Shown here piece by piece: positions 1-11,499 of a stretch of 64,000 nt of DNA. Each line of letters begins with the position of its first letter. The first letter of the stretch is position 1. Source of the stretch: Alopecurus myosuroides (lineage: Eukaryota; Streptophyta; Magnoliopsida; Poales; Poaceae). A program made the translations under genes and the position numbers. The stretch is taken from contig CM054063.1 of NCBI GenBank assembly GCA_028641055.1, forward strand, positions 50,593,827 to 50,657,826, in the 5' to 3' direction. The notes below the pieces were generated by a model. It was not told the DNA's origin, did not search any database, and saw only the letters and a list, made by a program, of their open reading frames with translations.

Positions 1-536
1 TCGTGGCACCTCCATCTTGATTGTCCATTACAACATATCACATGAATATGATATACAACACGCAGGCCATAGAAATAAGACAACCATATGGCTTCAGCCG
101 GTATGTCAATAATTTACAAAAGATATCATCTCATACATAACGTTTGTAATATTGACCATATCACATCACATGCCCTGCAAAAACAAGTTAGACGTCTCTA
201 ATTTATTTTTGCATATTTTACGTGGCTTGGGCTTACGAGGATAGAACCGTTCATACCTACGTACAAGAACCATAATGTTGATAGAACATATTTTTAACAA
301 CCCTTTGTAGATTAGATCTTAACTATAGTAGGAGAAACGGACACCCCCTTAGTCACGAGTGAGACAATTCTCGCGTACATAGTACACGTAAACTTAGTCT
401 AGGGCACCTTCATCCTACTATGCCACTAAGATCATAAAATACTCAAAGAGGCAAAAACATGATCATCAACTCCCACATACTCCTATGTGTTCTACCCGTA
501 CAATTCATCTACGCACAGATCCGGCTCTGATACCAC
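1..536 (-). mobile_element. Internal 5' leader of a minus-strand Copia element, cut by the window edge
   Basis: This stretch lies directly inside the LTR at 537-2188, on the side that carries the primer binding site, so it is the untranslated leader of a Copia element transcribed right to left. I see no open frame that looks like Gag; the coding part must lie beyond the left edge. A stretch at about 30-130 resembles 2890-3010, which suggests the same type of Copia leader occurs twice here. Family knowledge: grass Angela/BARE-type Copia elements have long leaders of this kind. Assignment to Copia rests on the LTR and primer site, not on protein. Confidence 0.7.
524..535 (-). promoter_or_regulatory. 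Primer binding site (initiator tRNA-Met type)
   Basis: Read on the minus strand this is TGGTATCAGAGC, the standard complement of the 3' end of plant initiator tRNA-Met. It is one base away from the LTR end at 537, the usual spacing. It fixes both the orientation of the element (minus) and the identity of 537-2188 as its 5' LTR. Confidence 0.93.
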
Positions 537-2188
537 TGAAGCGTACGTTGCATAGAAAACAAAAAAATTTGCTACGCGCGATAAACCCGAATGGCCAAGA
601 TCTAATCTATGATATGAAAGGCAACAGGGAGAAAGAGAGTCTTGAGATAACATACCCTCGAACACTCAAAGTGGTACGAGAAAAATTCTCGTTGTTGGCA
701 TAGTCGTACTCACGCCGATCCCAAGCGAGAAGAAGTGCACCACAATCCGGCGGTGCCTCCGTAAACTGTCACACGTTCAGCTCGATGAAGACTTCCGTTC
801 CCTCGATCCAGCGGGTTGCGGAAGTAGAGGATCCCTCGGAATTCCAGCAGCACGACGGCGTGGTGGTGGTGAAGAATCCCACGCTCAGGGCTTCGCCAAA
901 CCGGAGACAATGGAATGGAGCAGCGGGTGGAGGGAGAAAGAAGTGGGCAAGTGTGTGAAGAAGAGGGAGCTCTCACCCTCCTTTTATAGGGAGGGGGAGG
1001 CAGCCCAAAGGGGGGGTGCGGCCAGCCATGGGTGCCCCCACCCCTTCCTCTCTTCATTGAGTGGAAGCCCCACTCACACCCACTCATATTTCCTTAATTT
1101 TCCACTTAGAAAATCCAAAGATTTTTCTTTAAAAAATAAATAAATAAATTATTTCTTTATTTATATCTGTTAATTCCATTAACAAACATTTGCATGCAGC
1201 ACCTCGAATCATTTGTTAATTCTATTAACAACCATTCGACGAAAAACCCCTTGAACTATTTCAAATTTCCCCGAAACAATTTTGGAGCTGTCCAAAATAT
1301 TCTTCGGTATTCCGTATCCTCTCTAACGCTTCATCGAACCTTAAGTGTGTCACCCTACGGTTCGCGAATATTATAGATATGATCGAGAGTCCTCTCCGAT
1401 CAATAATCAACAGCGGAACCTGGAGATCCGTGATGACTCCTATATATTCAACGATGACTCTCGTGATCGTGTGAACCTTTCAACGTCGTAACGATTTCCT
1501 TTTGTCTCGCGATATTTTACTTGTCCGAGATCCGATCATCGGTATCCACCATACCTTGTTCGATCTCGTTATCCGACAAGTACTCTTTTCTCATTTCCAT
1601 GATATAACATCCGTGTGATCATATCACGTGCTTGCAAGCGGTGTCGATGTGATATCACCGAGAGGGCCCTGAGTATATCTATCCGTCATATTGGATGGAC
1701 AAATCCCATTCTTGATCCATGAGCTTCAACTAACACTTTCCGAATATCTAAAGCCACCTTTGTAGTCACCCTGTTACGGTGTGAAGTTTGATGTCATCAA
1801 AGTATTCTTTCGGTATTAGTGATTAACATGATCTCATGATCTAAGGAACAATGTTACTCCGAATGTAAGACATAACAACAAAACTAAATGACTTGATCGT
1901 ATTGTTATACTTAGTTAGGGTCTAAGTTCATCACGTCATTCTCCTAATGACATGACCCCGTTACTAACAACATCCAATGTCTATGATCAGGAAATCTTGA
2001 TCATCTGTTAATCAACGAGCTAGTTAAAAGAGAGGCTTCAGTAGCTAGGAACGTTGGTTTGTTTATTAATCACACATGTATTAATGTTTCCGGTTAATAT
2101 AATTCTAGCATGAGAAATAAACATCTATCATAAAAAAGGAATAACATAATAAACACTTTATTATTGCCTCTCGGGCATGTTCCCTTCA
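537..2188 (-). repeat. 5' LTR of the left Copia element (Angela/BARE-like)
   Basis: On the minus strand the LTR begins TGAAGGGAACATGCCC and ends in CTTCA, giving an inverted terminal pair TGAAG/CTTCA; 1652 bp. The first ~80 bases read like the start of Triticeae Angela/BARE/WIS LTRs (a ...CATGCCC..GAGGCAATAATAAA... pattern). A TATA box lies about 450 bp from its 3' end. The partner LTR and the target duplication are outside the window, so intactness cannot be judged. Short open frames inside it (for example 710-1087 minus) are accidental. Confidence 0.88.
981..988 (-). promoter_or_regulatory. TATA box in the left Copia LTR
   Basis: The minus strand reads CCCTATAAAAGG within a GC-rich stretch, about 450 bp before the LTR end, with a pyrimidine-rich region after it. 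This is where the promoter of Angela/BARE-type LTRs is expected. It is inferred from the motif only. Confidence 0.6.
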
Positions 2189-3011
2189 GCTAGGTGCCAT
2201 TGATCTACAACAGAAAATATGCAAAACACTTAAGACATGTATTCAAATATTAAACGCTTTAATACTTATGCTCCCACTAGAACCAACACCCCCTCGATGG
2301 TTGCTAAGTGATTCAAAATCCTAAATAAGCAAGCCGACTAGTGAGGTTTAGCATCACCACTAGCCATCAAGTGATCTAGGTAGGCAACACATTGTCAATC
2401 GTATCCAATACGACTCCTGTTAGTCGGGTGGCATCACATTCCCTAGCTCCCAACCTACCTCGGCCCGAGCCACGCAACCGTCTTGATGGACTCGTCTAGC
2501 TTACCAAGTGCTTCCGATGTAAGAGTCCGACTCAAACCCACCTAAACGGAAAGAATTTGTAGCACCTCAATTTTATGAGCGCACTACCAAGAATGTCCGA
2601 CTTGTGATGGTGCAGCACTGGCGGGGCGACCGACTAGACCTTCTTTGAGGGATTAAAATCTACCGGCTATCTAAATAGAGGTAAAAGGAGGCATAACAAT
2701 AACACAAATAAATCAATTATAATGGGAAATGGTATGGTTCTTTTCGTGGTGATCTCCATCTCCACAAAACTTGTAAGTCGACTCGTGCCAACTCTTGTCA
2801 CGTGCCATCTTACTCCATGTAGCCGACTTGTACATCGACTTGCATGTCATCCAGGTTCTCCAAAAAGCTACACTAGCTATTAAATGAAAAATTACATATA
2901 GAATCTGACACGCAAGCCGTTATACAATAAAATGACAACACCTAGGCTCCAGCCGGCTGACAAAAACATGATACACAGATCACGTATGGATTACACACAT
3001 CACATGCACAT
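2189..3011 (-). mobile_element. Old retrotransposon leader remnant between two LTRs
   Basis: No gene is visible. The right part (about 2890-3010) resembles the Copia leader at 30-130: both have an ACACGC(A)AG..CC start followed by CTCCAGCCGG-like text. I read this as a remnant of another minus-strand Copia leader into which the flanking elements inserted. It contains repeated gccgac/gtcggc motifs but no open frame of interest. Confidence 0.4.
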
Positions 3012-3378
3012 TGTTGGGAATTCCCCACAGGATCGATCACATCAAATTAGACGGACCTACGCGCACAAAATACTTTTTCCAAGAGCTCGTATCGTGCCCT
3101 TTGATTTTTCTCTTTATTGCTCCTCAAATCTCTATATTTTTTGTGCTTACAAACCGTAGACTACTCGGCTGCTTATATAGGTGCAGCAAGGACTTACAAA
3201 GCCGACTCGTACTAGACTAAACCAAGCCGACCTGAACTAGGAAAGATACTACTACGGGCAGTAGTACATAGTACTACAACACGGACTCCTACTGACACAC
3301 AGCGAGGTTGATTTCTATTAATAAAACAAACTATTACCCCGCGGAGAAGACTTTCCAAGACTAGTACTACCTAGTTTG
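3012..3378 (-). repeat. 3' LTR of the non-autonomous element, main part
   Basis: This begins (plus strand) TGTTGGGAATTCC, matching 25,869 onward. It is interrupted at 3378 by the Copia insertion, which duplicated GTTTG (3374-3378 and 24,989-24,993). The last 12 bases of the LTR resume at 24,994-25,005 and end CCAACA. Reconstructed length is 379 bp. The minus strand carries CTATATAAGC (3171-3180), a likely TATA box. Confidence 0.85.
3374..3378. repeat. Target site duplication (left) of the Copia element
   Basis: GTTTG immediately precedes the Copia 5' LTR, and the identical GTTTG follows the 3' LTR at 24,989-24,993. This proves that 3379 and 24,988 are the outer ends of one insertion. Confidence 0.93.
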
Positions 3379-4424
3379 TGCTGAAATTCGGATGGACTTA
3401 CAGGCCCATTAGCCAATTTCCACTTAATCCCAAAGGCGCATGCTGCCATAGCAAATGGTGGGAGTTTAGTCCCACATTGCTAGTTGAGAGAGTTTTGCAC
3501 CAGTTTATAAGGTGAGCTCTCTCCCCACTAGTGTGAGTTGGTATGAAGAGAGAGGAGCAGTGGAGGTGTTCCACACGCGCGCTCCTCCTCCGCCGCCCGC
3601 CTCGTCGCGACGCGACGCGGGTTGCGGGAATGAGCCGAGCCGATGCCTTTATTTTGGCAGTCGGAAACGGGGATTCAGTCTAATTGCGTCACATTTATAC
3701 TGGTAACAGCCGTATTGATCGCGTGTGATAACTGCGCGCAGTAAAACGCCGCCTTTATCACGTGGTAACGGCTGTAGTAAACGCCAATTAAATTGACCGT
3801 TCTCCTACTCGGCCGTGCCTATAAATTGGAGGCTCAGGCGGATGCAGTACACACAACTTACACACGCCGCCTCTTTGCGCCCACTGTCGTTCCACCTCCT
3901 GTTGCTGTCGCCGGTGATCCCATCCCGTCTACCGCGTACACGGCCGACGGGAGAGCAGGCCTCCGAAACCCCGCCTCTCCAGATCCTGTATGGGAGAGGG
4001 GCGATTAGGTTTTTGGGGAGCGTCTCCTATACGACTGCTCGCTGCTGCTGTACATCTACTACCGCGTCGCCCTCGTCGTCAACATTACATCTACTTTGAC
4101 TACTTCCTCATCGTCAACATGGCCACCGAAGCCGAACGAGCTGCTGCTGCCGCCGCTGCTGCCACCGAGGCCGCTGCTGCTGCTGAGGCCGCCAACGCTG
4201 CTGCTGCCGCCACTGCTACGTCTACAGCCAACTGGCCGGTCGCAGGGTATAACACGTTTATCACTGCCCTTATTATTTCCATGTGTGCGATACTAGTAGT
4301 ATGCGTAGATGTGTCTACTGTCAATCTAGTATGCATGAATATGGTTAATTATCAGTATGTTTATGTCATGCTCATGATTTATACTTGGATTAATTTAATC
4401 TGTAAATTGCCTAGATTCTTAACA
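3379..4424 (+). repeat. 5' LTR of the Copia element, containing the Gag start
   Basis: The LTR starts TGCTGAAATTCGG and ends TTCTTAACA. It matches 23,868-24,988 over its whole length, with several indels, including about 30 bp missing here near 3670. The TATA box is at 3820-3825. The ATG at 4120 opens an alanine-rich frame that continues out of the LTR into Gag. The last ~180 bases are strongly AT-rich, unlike the GC-rich alanine block before them. Confidence 0.9.
3820..3825 (+). promoter_or_regulatory. TATA box of the Copia LTR
   Basis: TATAAA occurs in CCTATAAATTGG, present in both LTRs (second copy 24,373-24,378). It lies about 300 bp before the ATG at 4120, so the transcript would include the alanine-rich block. 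An alternative TATA-like TTTATAAGG lies further upstream near 3505. Confidence 0.6.
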
Positions 4425-5294
4425 ATCCAAAAACCTAATATGTGTAGGCAATTTTTGATTCATGGTTTTGCTACTGCACTGAAACCGGACCCGTTTACGG
4501 GGACGTACTTTAAGCGTTGGCAGACCAAAACATTCTTATGGCTCACGGCTATGAACGTGTTCTGGGTCGCCGGTGTCACTCCCACGGGAACGATTACTCT
4601 TGAACAGGAGAAGGCGTTTAGGGATGCCACCGTCGTCTTTGTTGGATGCGTTCTAAGCGTGATCGGAGAGAAGTTTGTTGACGCATATTTACATGTGCGG
4701 GTTGCCAAGGACTTGTGGGAGGCGCTCGAATCCAAATTCGGCGCAACCGATGCTGGCAGCGAGATGTACAGTATAGAGCAGTTCCATGACTATAGAATGG
4801 TCGAAAACCGTTCTGTTTTGGAGCAGGCTCATGAGATACAGTGCATCGCTAAGGAGCTTGAAATTCTCAAGTGCGTGCTACCGGGCAAGTATGTCGCGGG
4901 ATGCATCATCGCCAAGCTGCCAAATTCCTGGAGGAACTTTGCCACTACTCTGAAACATCAGAGGCGTGAATTCTCAGTAGAGGATATCATCGGCCATCTG
5001 AGTGTTGAGAAGAATTCGAGGGCAAAGGACTCGCATGGAAAAGGGAACGAAGGGACTTCTGCGACCAATATGGTACAGAAGAACTACAACTCCCACAAGA
5101 ACAAGGCGAGGACTGGTGTCCAGCAGAATACCGACTTCAAGAAGAAGGCTAAGAAGACCTTCAAGAAGGATAAGAAGAAAGATGGCTGCTTCACTTGTGG
5201 TTCACTGGAACACTGGGCTGTGAAGTGCCCAAAGAAGTATGTGAAGCCAGGACAGGATTCCAAGGCTGTCAACATGATCGTGAGCAACAATTAG
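4120..5294 (+). CDS. Copia Gag, first 305 bases inside the LTR
   Basis: Gag forms the virus-like particle. I chose ATG 4120 because the alanine-rich block that follows is in frame with the conserved Gag core. The core begins around 4470 (ALKPDPFTG, then FKRWQ), followed by a gag-polypeptide-type region. It ends with a zinc knuckle CX2CX4HX4C at about 5187-5228 and a lysine-rich tail. A later ATG at 4441 is possible. Positions 4247-4447 look like an in-frame intron of 201 bases: donor GTATAA, acceptor TGTGTAG, AT-rich. Splicing would join the alanine block directly to the core. A TAG at 5292-5294 separates it from the protease frame; related elements have sense codons there, so I read it as a mutation. 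Function is inferred from family features. Confidence 0.8.
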
Positions 5295-8200
5295 AATGGG
5301 GAATCTGGGTATGGTAATTTGTTTACTGTATTTTCAGTTTGTCAGTCTACTGATTGGTGGATTGACACAGGTGCAAACATTCATGTGTGTGCTGACATCT
5401 CATTGTTTTCTTCTTATCAGGTCACAAGGAACGGGTCTGTATTGATGGGGAACGGCGCAAGTGCTTCTGTACTTGGTGTTGGCACGGTCGATCTGAAGTT
5501 TACTTCGGGAAGGATCGTGCAGCTCAAGAACGTGCAGCATATCCCCGCCATCAAGAAGAATCTCGTTAGTGTCTCCCTTCTATGTAGAGAAGGATTTAAG
5601 TTGGTTTTCGAGTCCAATAAAGTAGTTGTAACAAAATATGGACTGTTTGTTGGAAAAGGGTATGAGTGCGGAGGTCTGTTCCGCTTTTCCCTCACTTATT
5701 TCTGTAATAAAGTCGTGAACAATATTCATTCGAGTGTTAATGAAACAGAAGTTTGGCATTCACGTCTTTGTCACGTTGGTTTCAGTTGCATGACGAGGTT
5801 AGCAAAACTAAATTTAATTGCAAGTTTCACTTTAGCCAAAGGTTCTAAGTGCCATTCGTGTGTACAAGCAAAGCAACCTCGCAAGCCCCACAAGGTTGCG
5901 GAGGAGAGACACTTGGCGCCATTAGAACTCATACATTCTGATCTCTGTGAGATGAATGGTGTGTTGACTAAAGGTGGAAAGAGATACTTCATGACGTTAA
6001 TAGATGATTCCACTAGGTTTTGCTATGTATATCTGTTAAACACTAAAGATGAGGCTCTACACTACTTTAAAATCTATAAGGCAGAAGTTGAGAATCAACT
6101 TGAAAAGAAAATTAAACGAATCCGGTCAGATCGTGGTGGAGAGTATTTCTCTAATGAGTTTGACTCTTTCTGTGCGGAACATGGCATTATTCACGAGAGG
6201 ATGCCTCCCTATTCACCTCAGTCAAATGGGGTTGCCGAACGAAAAAACCGTACTCTAACAGATTTGGTTAACGCCATGTTAGATACATCGGGTTTATCCA
6301 AGGCATGGTGGGGGAGGCTATATTGACATCATGTCATGTTCTGAATAAAGTTCCGACGAAAGACAATGAGGTCACTCCCTCTGAGCAATGGGAGAAGAGA
6401 AAAACAACACTCTTGTATTTACGTACTTGGGGCTGTTTGGCAAAAGTCAGTGTGCCAATCCCCAAAAATCGTAAACTTGGACCAAAGACCGTGGATTGCG
6501 TTAATTTGGGGTACGCTAAGAATAGCGTTGGCTATAGATTTCTAGTAGTGAAATCTGAGGTACCTGACGTGAAGGTTGGTACGATTTTGGAGTCTAAAGA
6601 TGCTACATTCTTTGAGGATATTTTTCCTATGAGAGATATGCAAAGCACTTCTAGACAGGAATCAGAGGAGACTCCTGAACCTGCCATTCCTATGGAATAT
6701 TATGAACAAACACATGATGAGAATCCTAAGAAGGATGACAAGGAAACCCTTGGTAGGGGCAAGAGACAGAGGACTGCAAAGTCCTTTGGTGATGATTTCC
6801 TTGTGTATCTTGTGGATGATACTCCCACTTCTATTTCAGAAGCTTATGCATCTCCAGATGCTGACTACTGGAGAGAAGCGGTGCGTAGCGAGATGGATTC
6901 CATCATGGCTAATGGAACGTGGGAGATCACTGAATGTCCTTATGGCTGTAAACCATTAGGATGTAAGTGGGTGTTCAAAAAGAATCTTAGGCCTAATGGT
7001 ACGATTGAAAAGTACAAGGCTAGACTTGTGGCCAAGGGTTATTCCCAGAAAGAAGATGAAGATTTCTTTGATACTTATTCACCTGTGGCCAGACTGACCA
7101 CCATTCGAGTATTACTCTCGTTGGCGGCCTCGCATGGTCTTCTCGTCCATCAGATGGATGTTAAGACGGCTTTCCTAAATGGAGAGTTAGACGAGGAAAT
7201 CTATATCCAACAGCCAGATGGCTTTGTGTTAGATGGTCAAGAAGGAAAGGTGTGTAAGTTACTGAAATCTTTATATGGGCTGAAACAAGCACCTAAGCAA
7301 TGGCATGAGAAGTTCAATACAACTTTAACATCTATTGGCTTTGTTGTTAATGAAGCTGACAAATGTGTATACTATCGCCATGGTGGGTGTGAAGGAGTTA
7401 TATTGTGTTTGTATGTTGATGACATACTGATATTTGGGACCAACCTCAAAGTAATCAATGAGGTTAAGTAATTTCTATCCCAGAAATTTGAGATGAAAGA
7501 TCTTGGTGTGGCTGATGTTATCTTGAACATCAAGCTATTGAGAAACAATGAGGGTGGGATTACACTTCTGCAATCCCATTATGTTGAGAAGGTTTTGAGT
7601 CGTTTTGGATATTCGGACTGCAAAAATTCTCCAACGCCATATGATCCTAGTGTGCGGATTCGAAAGTTCGAAGGCACAGCTAAGGATCAGCTGAGGTACT
7701 CTCAAGTAATTGGTTCACTCATGTACCTAGCGAGCGCTACGAGGCCTGACATCATGTTTGTTGTGTGCAAACTAAGCCGGTTTGTTTCCAATCCGGGTGA
7801 TGTGCATTGGCACACTGTAGAAAGAATTATGCGCTATCTGAAAGGTACCATGAACTATGGACTTCACTACAGTGGATATCCTTCGGTACTTGAAGGTTAT
7901 TGTGATGCGAATTGGATCTCTGATGCTGATGAGATGAAAGCCACAACGGGGTATGTGTTTACCCTTGGAGGTGGTGCTGTTTCTTGGAAGTCTTGCAAGC
8001 AAACGATCTTAACGAGATCGACAATGGAAGCAGAATTAACAGCATTAGACACGTCTAGTGTCGAAGCAGGATGGCTTCGAGATCTTTTGATGGACTTGCT
8101 TGTGGTTGAGAAGCCAGTACCGGCTATCCTTATGAACTGTGACAATCAAAAAGTAATTGTCAAGGTGAAGAGTTCAAAGGACAATGCACAGTCCACAAAG

Positions 8201-8365
8201 CACATAAAAATGAGATTAAAAGCTGTCAGACATTTAAGAAACTCCGGAGTGATAGCGGTGGATTATATCCAGTCGGCTAAGAATCTGGCAGATCCCTTTA
8301 CTAAAGGTCTATCACGTGTTGTGATAGAAAGTGCATCGAGGGAGATGGGTATGAGACCCACATGA
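5295..8365 (+). pseudogene. Copia Pol: protease, integrase, reverse transcriptase, RNase H (three breaks)
   Basis: The downstream frame continues Gag. Domains in order: protease with DTGA at about 5360; GAG-pre-integrase region with H..H..CHSC (5757-5860); integrase core with HSDLC, SDRGGEYF and AERKN (about 5935-6245); reverse transcriptase with KTAFLNGEL (about 7165) and YVDD (about 7413); RNase H with GYCDANW (about 7895), STMEAE and a closing TKH..ADPFTKGL. Breaks: the TAG at 5292 upstream, a frameshift at about 6309 in a run of G (WWG...), and TAA at 7469-7471 at a position normally held by glutamine. The final stop is at 8363-8365. Without read-through or frameshifting it cannot make a complete Pol, so the copy is probably inactive. 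Confidence 0.92.
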
Positions 8366-8768
8366 GTTGCCATGGCAGTAACCCAACCTATGTGATCGGA
8401 GATCCCGTGAAGTGGGACCTGGGAAAACAAGCTAGTGGTTAACTGAGGAGAGTAATTTTTACTAACCCACTCCACTGGAGATGCAATACTCTCAAAAACT
8501 GTATGCCAGGTTGACTTTTGTCTTAATGTGTTCCAAGGCTTGTATAAGCAAAATGCTATCCTACAGAGCGATCTTTGGAGGAACACACCTATATGATCCT
8601 GACTGCTGGTCACAGTCTATGAGATTGGGTGATCTCTAATAAGTTCATGAATAGGCCAGGAGTATGACTAATATGCTCCACCCGAGGGGTCAGCCTTCGG
8701 CAGCCTAGTACTGGCAAGACATTTAGTGAAACTATTTTACGCCAAACTGACAATTCAAGGCATAGTCC
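8366..8768 (+). mobile_element. Copia 3' untranslated region, left part
   Basis: This is the segment between the Copia stop codon and the chromovirus insertion. It continues after the insertion at 23,725. No gene is visible. The final AGTCC (8764-8768) is the left target duplication of the chromovirus. Confidence 0.85.
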
Positions 8769-11421
8769 TGTAACATCCCAAGTATGAAAAACTCCCTAGT
8801 TGTTTTGTTCCTTGTTTAATTTAAGTATTGCATCATGTCATCATTTTGTTTGCATTTGTTTCCTATTTGTTGCATCTGTGTTTCCCTGTTTTCACAATTC
8901 AAATTTAACTTTATTCAAACAATTTGTTTCATACTTGCTCTGTTACAACATTTGAAATAAAAATCACAAATAAAAAAACAACCAATTTGTTTCATATTAT
9001 TCCATAATGATCACTTATTTAAATGATGGTTTTAATCAAACAATTAAATTCCAAATCACATTTAAAATTCAAACCAAATGTATCAAACAGAACCACTTTG
9101 AAATTACGAATGTTTTCAACACAAATTACCTCATTTTGTTTATAATTAACATAGGGGTCACCCTATTTAGAAGTGTGTTTTTATTAATGTTCATCTAATA
9201 AAGAAATTCATTCAATTTTGGTTTAAATTCAAACAGCAAGCAAGTTTCAAACTTTTTGAAAAATAAAACTTAGCATCTGTTTGCTTTTGACCTAAGGAAC
9301 TTACCCTAATTTTTCCAAATTTTTTACTAACCTAAAAACCATCTTTTCCTTCCAATTTCTTTTTCAGCAAAAAAAAAACAGGAGAACAAATTTAAAAACA
9401 AAGATTTTGGCGCCAAAGGGAGTGGGCTGCGCCCAGCCCACCTCGTCTTCCTTCCGCGCGCAGCCCAGCCCGATACTTAACGCAGAAAAACGGTTCGTTT
9501 TTTTTTCTCTGTTCTATTCGATCATCTCCCCCGTGTAGGCAGCCGATCCGGAGCGCCACGACGGCATCGGCGAGCTCCAACGGCGATCCGTGCCCCCCGT
9601 GCCCTATAAGAGCTCCCCGCGGACCCCTAGCCCTAACCCTAGCCCCCTAGGTCCCTGTTCCCTCGCCTCCGCCGCCAATGGCTCCTCTCTGCCACCGTCC
9701 TCCTCACCGCTGCAGCTCACCGGCGTTTTCCCCTCTGAAGCCGCCATGACAACCACCGCAGCAGCCACCCATCTACCCACCTAAACCCTGGAAATGAAAC
9801 CCCACTCTCCCTTCTACCGTTTGAACACCGTAGGTTCCCCGGAGAGCCACCACATCCTCGCCGCCGTCCAGGGACTTGCCGCCGTCGAGCTCGTCACGGG
9901 CCTCTGCAACCACGACCACGCGGTGAGCCACCGTCTACTCCTCCTCTCACCCTCTGCTTGCGCACGCTTCCGTGCACGTTGCACACATCTGCACCCGCGC
10001 ACTGCACCACCGGCAGCATCCACACGCGCAGCAACCACCGCTCGTCGCCGGTGAAGTTTCTCTGTCATGTTCAGAAACATCGCGCGTGTTAAGTTCAGTT
10101 AACTGCTAGATCTGAAGGTTATCCTCTCCGCGTCGCTGTTACTGACAACGAAACGAAGACACCGTAGTGGTTCAGTGCAGTGCGCGCGCAGCGTGAGGTG
10201 CAGGGATCGATCCCTCGCGCTGCGAATAAATCCCACCTTTTTTTCCTCTGTGGCTGACAGGCAGGGTCCACCAGGCAGTGACCCTGGTGGCCACGCAAGC
10301 ACGCACACGCCACGCTGGCCCCCCAGGCCCACGCGCAGAGGCTGTGGCTAGGCCACCGTGCTATAACGAAAGTTTCTGCACGTTTCTGTTTCAAAAATAG
10401 ATCCTTTTTAATTACAGTTTGGTCCTCAATTTTAATTTGTTAATAACTTTTAATCTGTAACTCTAAACAACAAAAGTGAAATATGTTTATTGTTCTAAAT
10501 TAAATTGCCTACCCAACTATGCCATTTGTTTCCTGTTTTGAATTTTCAAAATGCAATTCAAATTTGAATTCAATTAGTTCAATTGTATTTTGCTAAAATT
10601 CATAACTAATTCATTCTTAATCCAAATATTGCAAATAAAATATGTTTTCCATACCATTTTGAACCACCTATTCAAATATAAATTTTGTTTCATGGTTTGA
10701 ATAATTTAAATTGCTTAAATAATTTAAATCTTATTTAAATCATTTAAAAATTGCTAAAATCATAACTTCCTCAATTTAAATTATTTTTGAACATGCAAAA
10801 TATGTTTTCAAACCACCAAAGTATAAACTTCTCAAATGTGAATTTGAAATTATGTTTCGAGCAAATAAAAGTCAAATAAAATTCATGCTTGTTTTAATTT
10901 CATTTAAAACTTGTTTAATTTTGCTTAAGTCATAATAAATTCATCCAAAGTCCTTTTTCAATATTTGAAACATGTAATCCACCCAAAATTTCATGATCTT
11001 TTCAAATATGAATTTTGTTATTTATTTTGCACAAGTTAAATTGGTGAAAACAACAAATACTTGTGTGTCACCTTTAAGGCACCAAAAATTCCCTAAATTA
11101 ATAAATAAAATTCTAAATTGCCAAACCTCATTTCCCTTTGGTTCTAATGTTGTTATTTTGTTGTTTTCCTCATGCATGCATCATACTAATCCACCTTCAC
11201 CTGTTGATTAGTTGGAAAACAAATAATCTAACCAAAATCCATGGGCTTTTCATATGCAACTCAAAATTGCATATGTGTCCATTTAAATTGTGTTACCATG
11301 TCAATTAGTTTATTTTGATGAATCTATTAACTTGACATGCATCATCCCATGATTGTGCACTATGCCATGATATTGATTGTTTATTTTTTCCTGTATTGTT
11401 TGTTTGCTTCTTCTCGGATAG

Positions 11422-11499
11422 ACGACGACGTTGAGACCGACGATCTTTACGACACCCCTTCTGAGGATCTAGCTCAGTACCCGGCTGCTGAGTTTGCAG
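11422..11499 (+). other. Exon-like acidic block 1 within the chromovirus LTR
   Basis: Preceded by an acceptor-like GGATAG and followed by AG|GCAAGT, a good GC-type donor. In one frame it reads DDVETDDLYDTPSED and on to ...AAEFA, strongly acidic. The copy in the 3' LTR (21,890-21,967) is identical. Its phase fits block 2 exactly (it ends one base into a codon). Whether it is transcribed and spliced is unknown; no upstream exon is certain. Confidence 0.4.

Noticed and set aside
710..1143. Open frames on both strands in the left Copia LTR
   Set aside because: They lie around the LTR promoter, lack any domain and overlap each other; accidental.
4100..4336. Minus-strand alanine-rich frame opposite the Copia Gag start
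   Set aside because: GCN repeats read as GCN-like codons on both strands; it is the shadow of the plus-strand alanine block.
5292..5294. Programmed read-through stop between Copia Gag and protease
   Set aside because: Copia elements normally encode one continuous frame, and this copy has other damaging mutations; a single TAG here is more likely decay. It is unlike the Tat case, where two elements share the stop.
9392..10394. Several 60-90 codon frames in the GC-rich part of the chromovirus LTR
   Set aside because: Overlapping on both strands, one start codon is lost in the other LTR copy, and none connects in phase with certainty to the acidic blocks.
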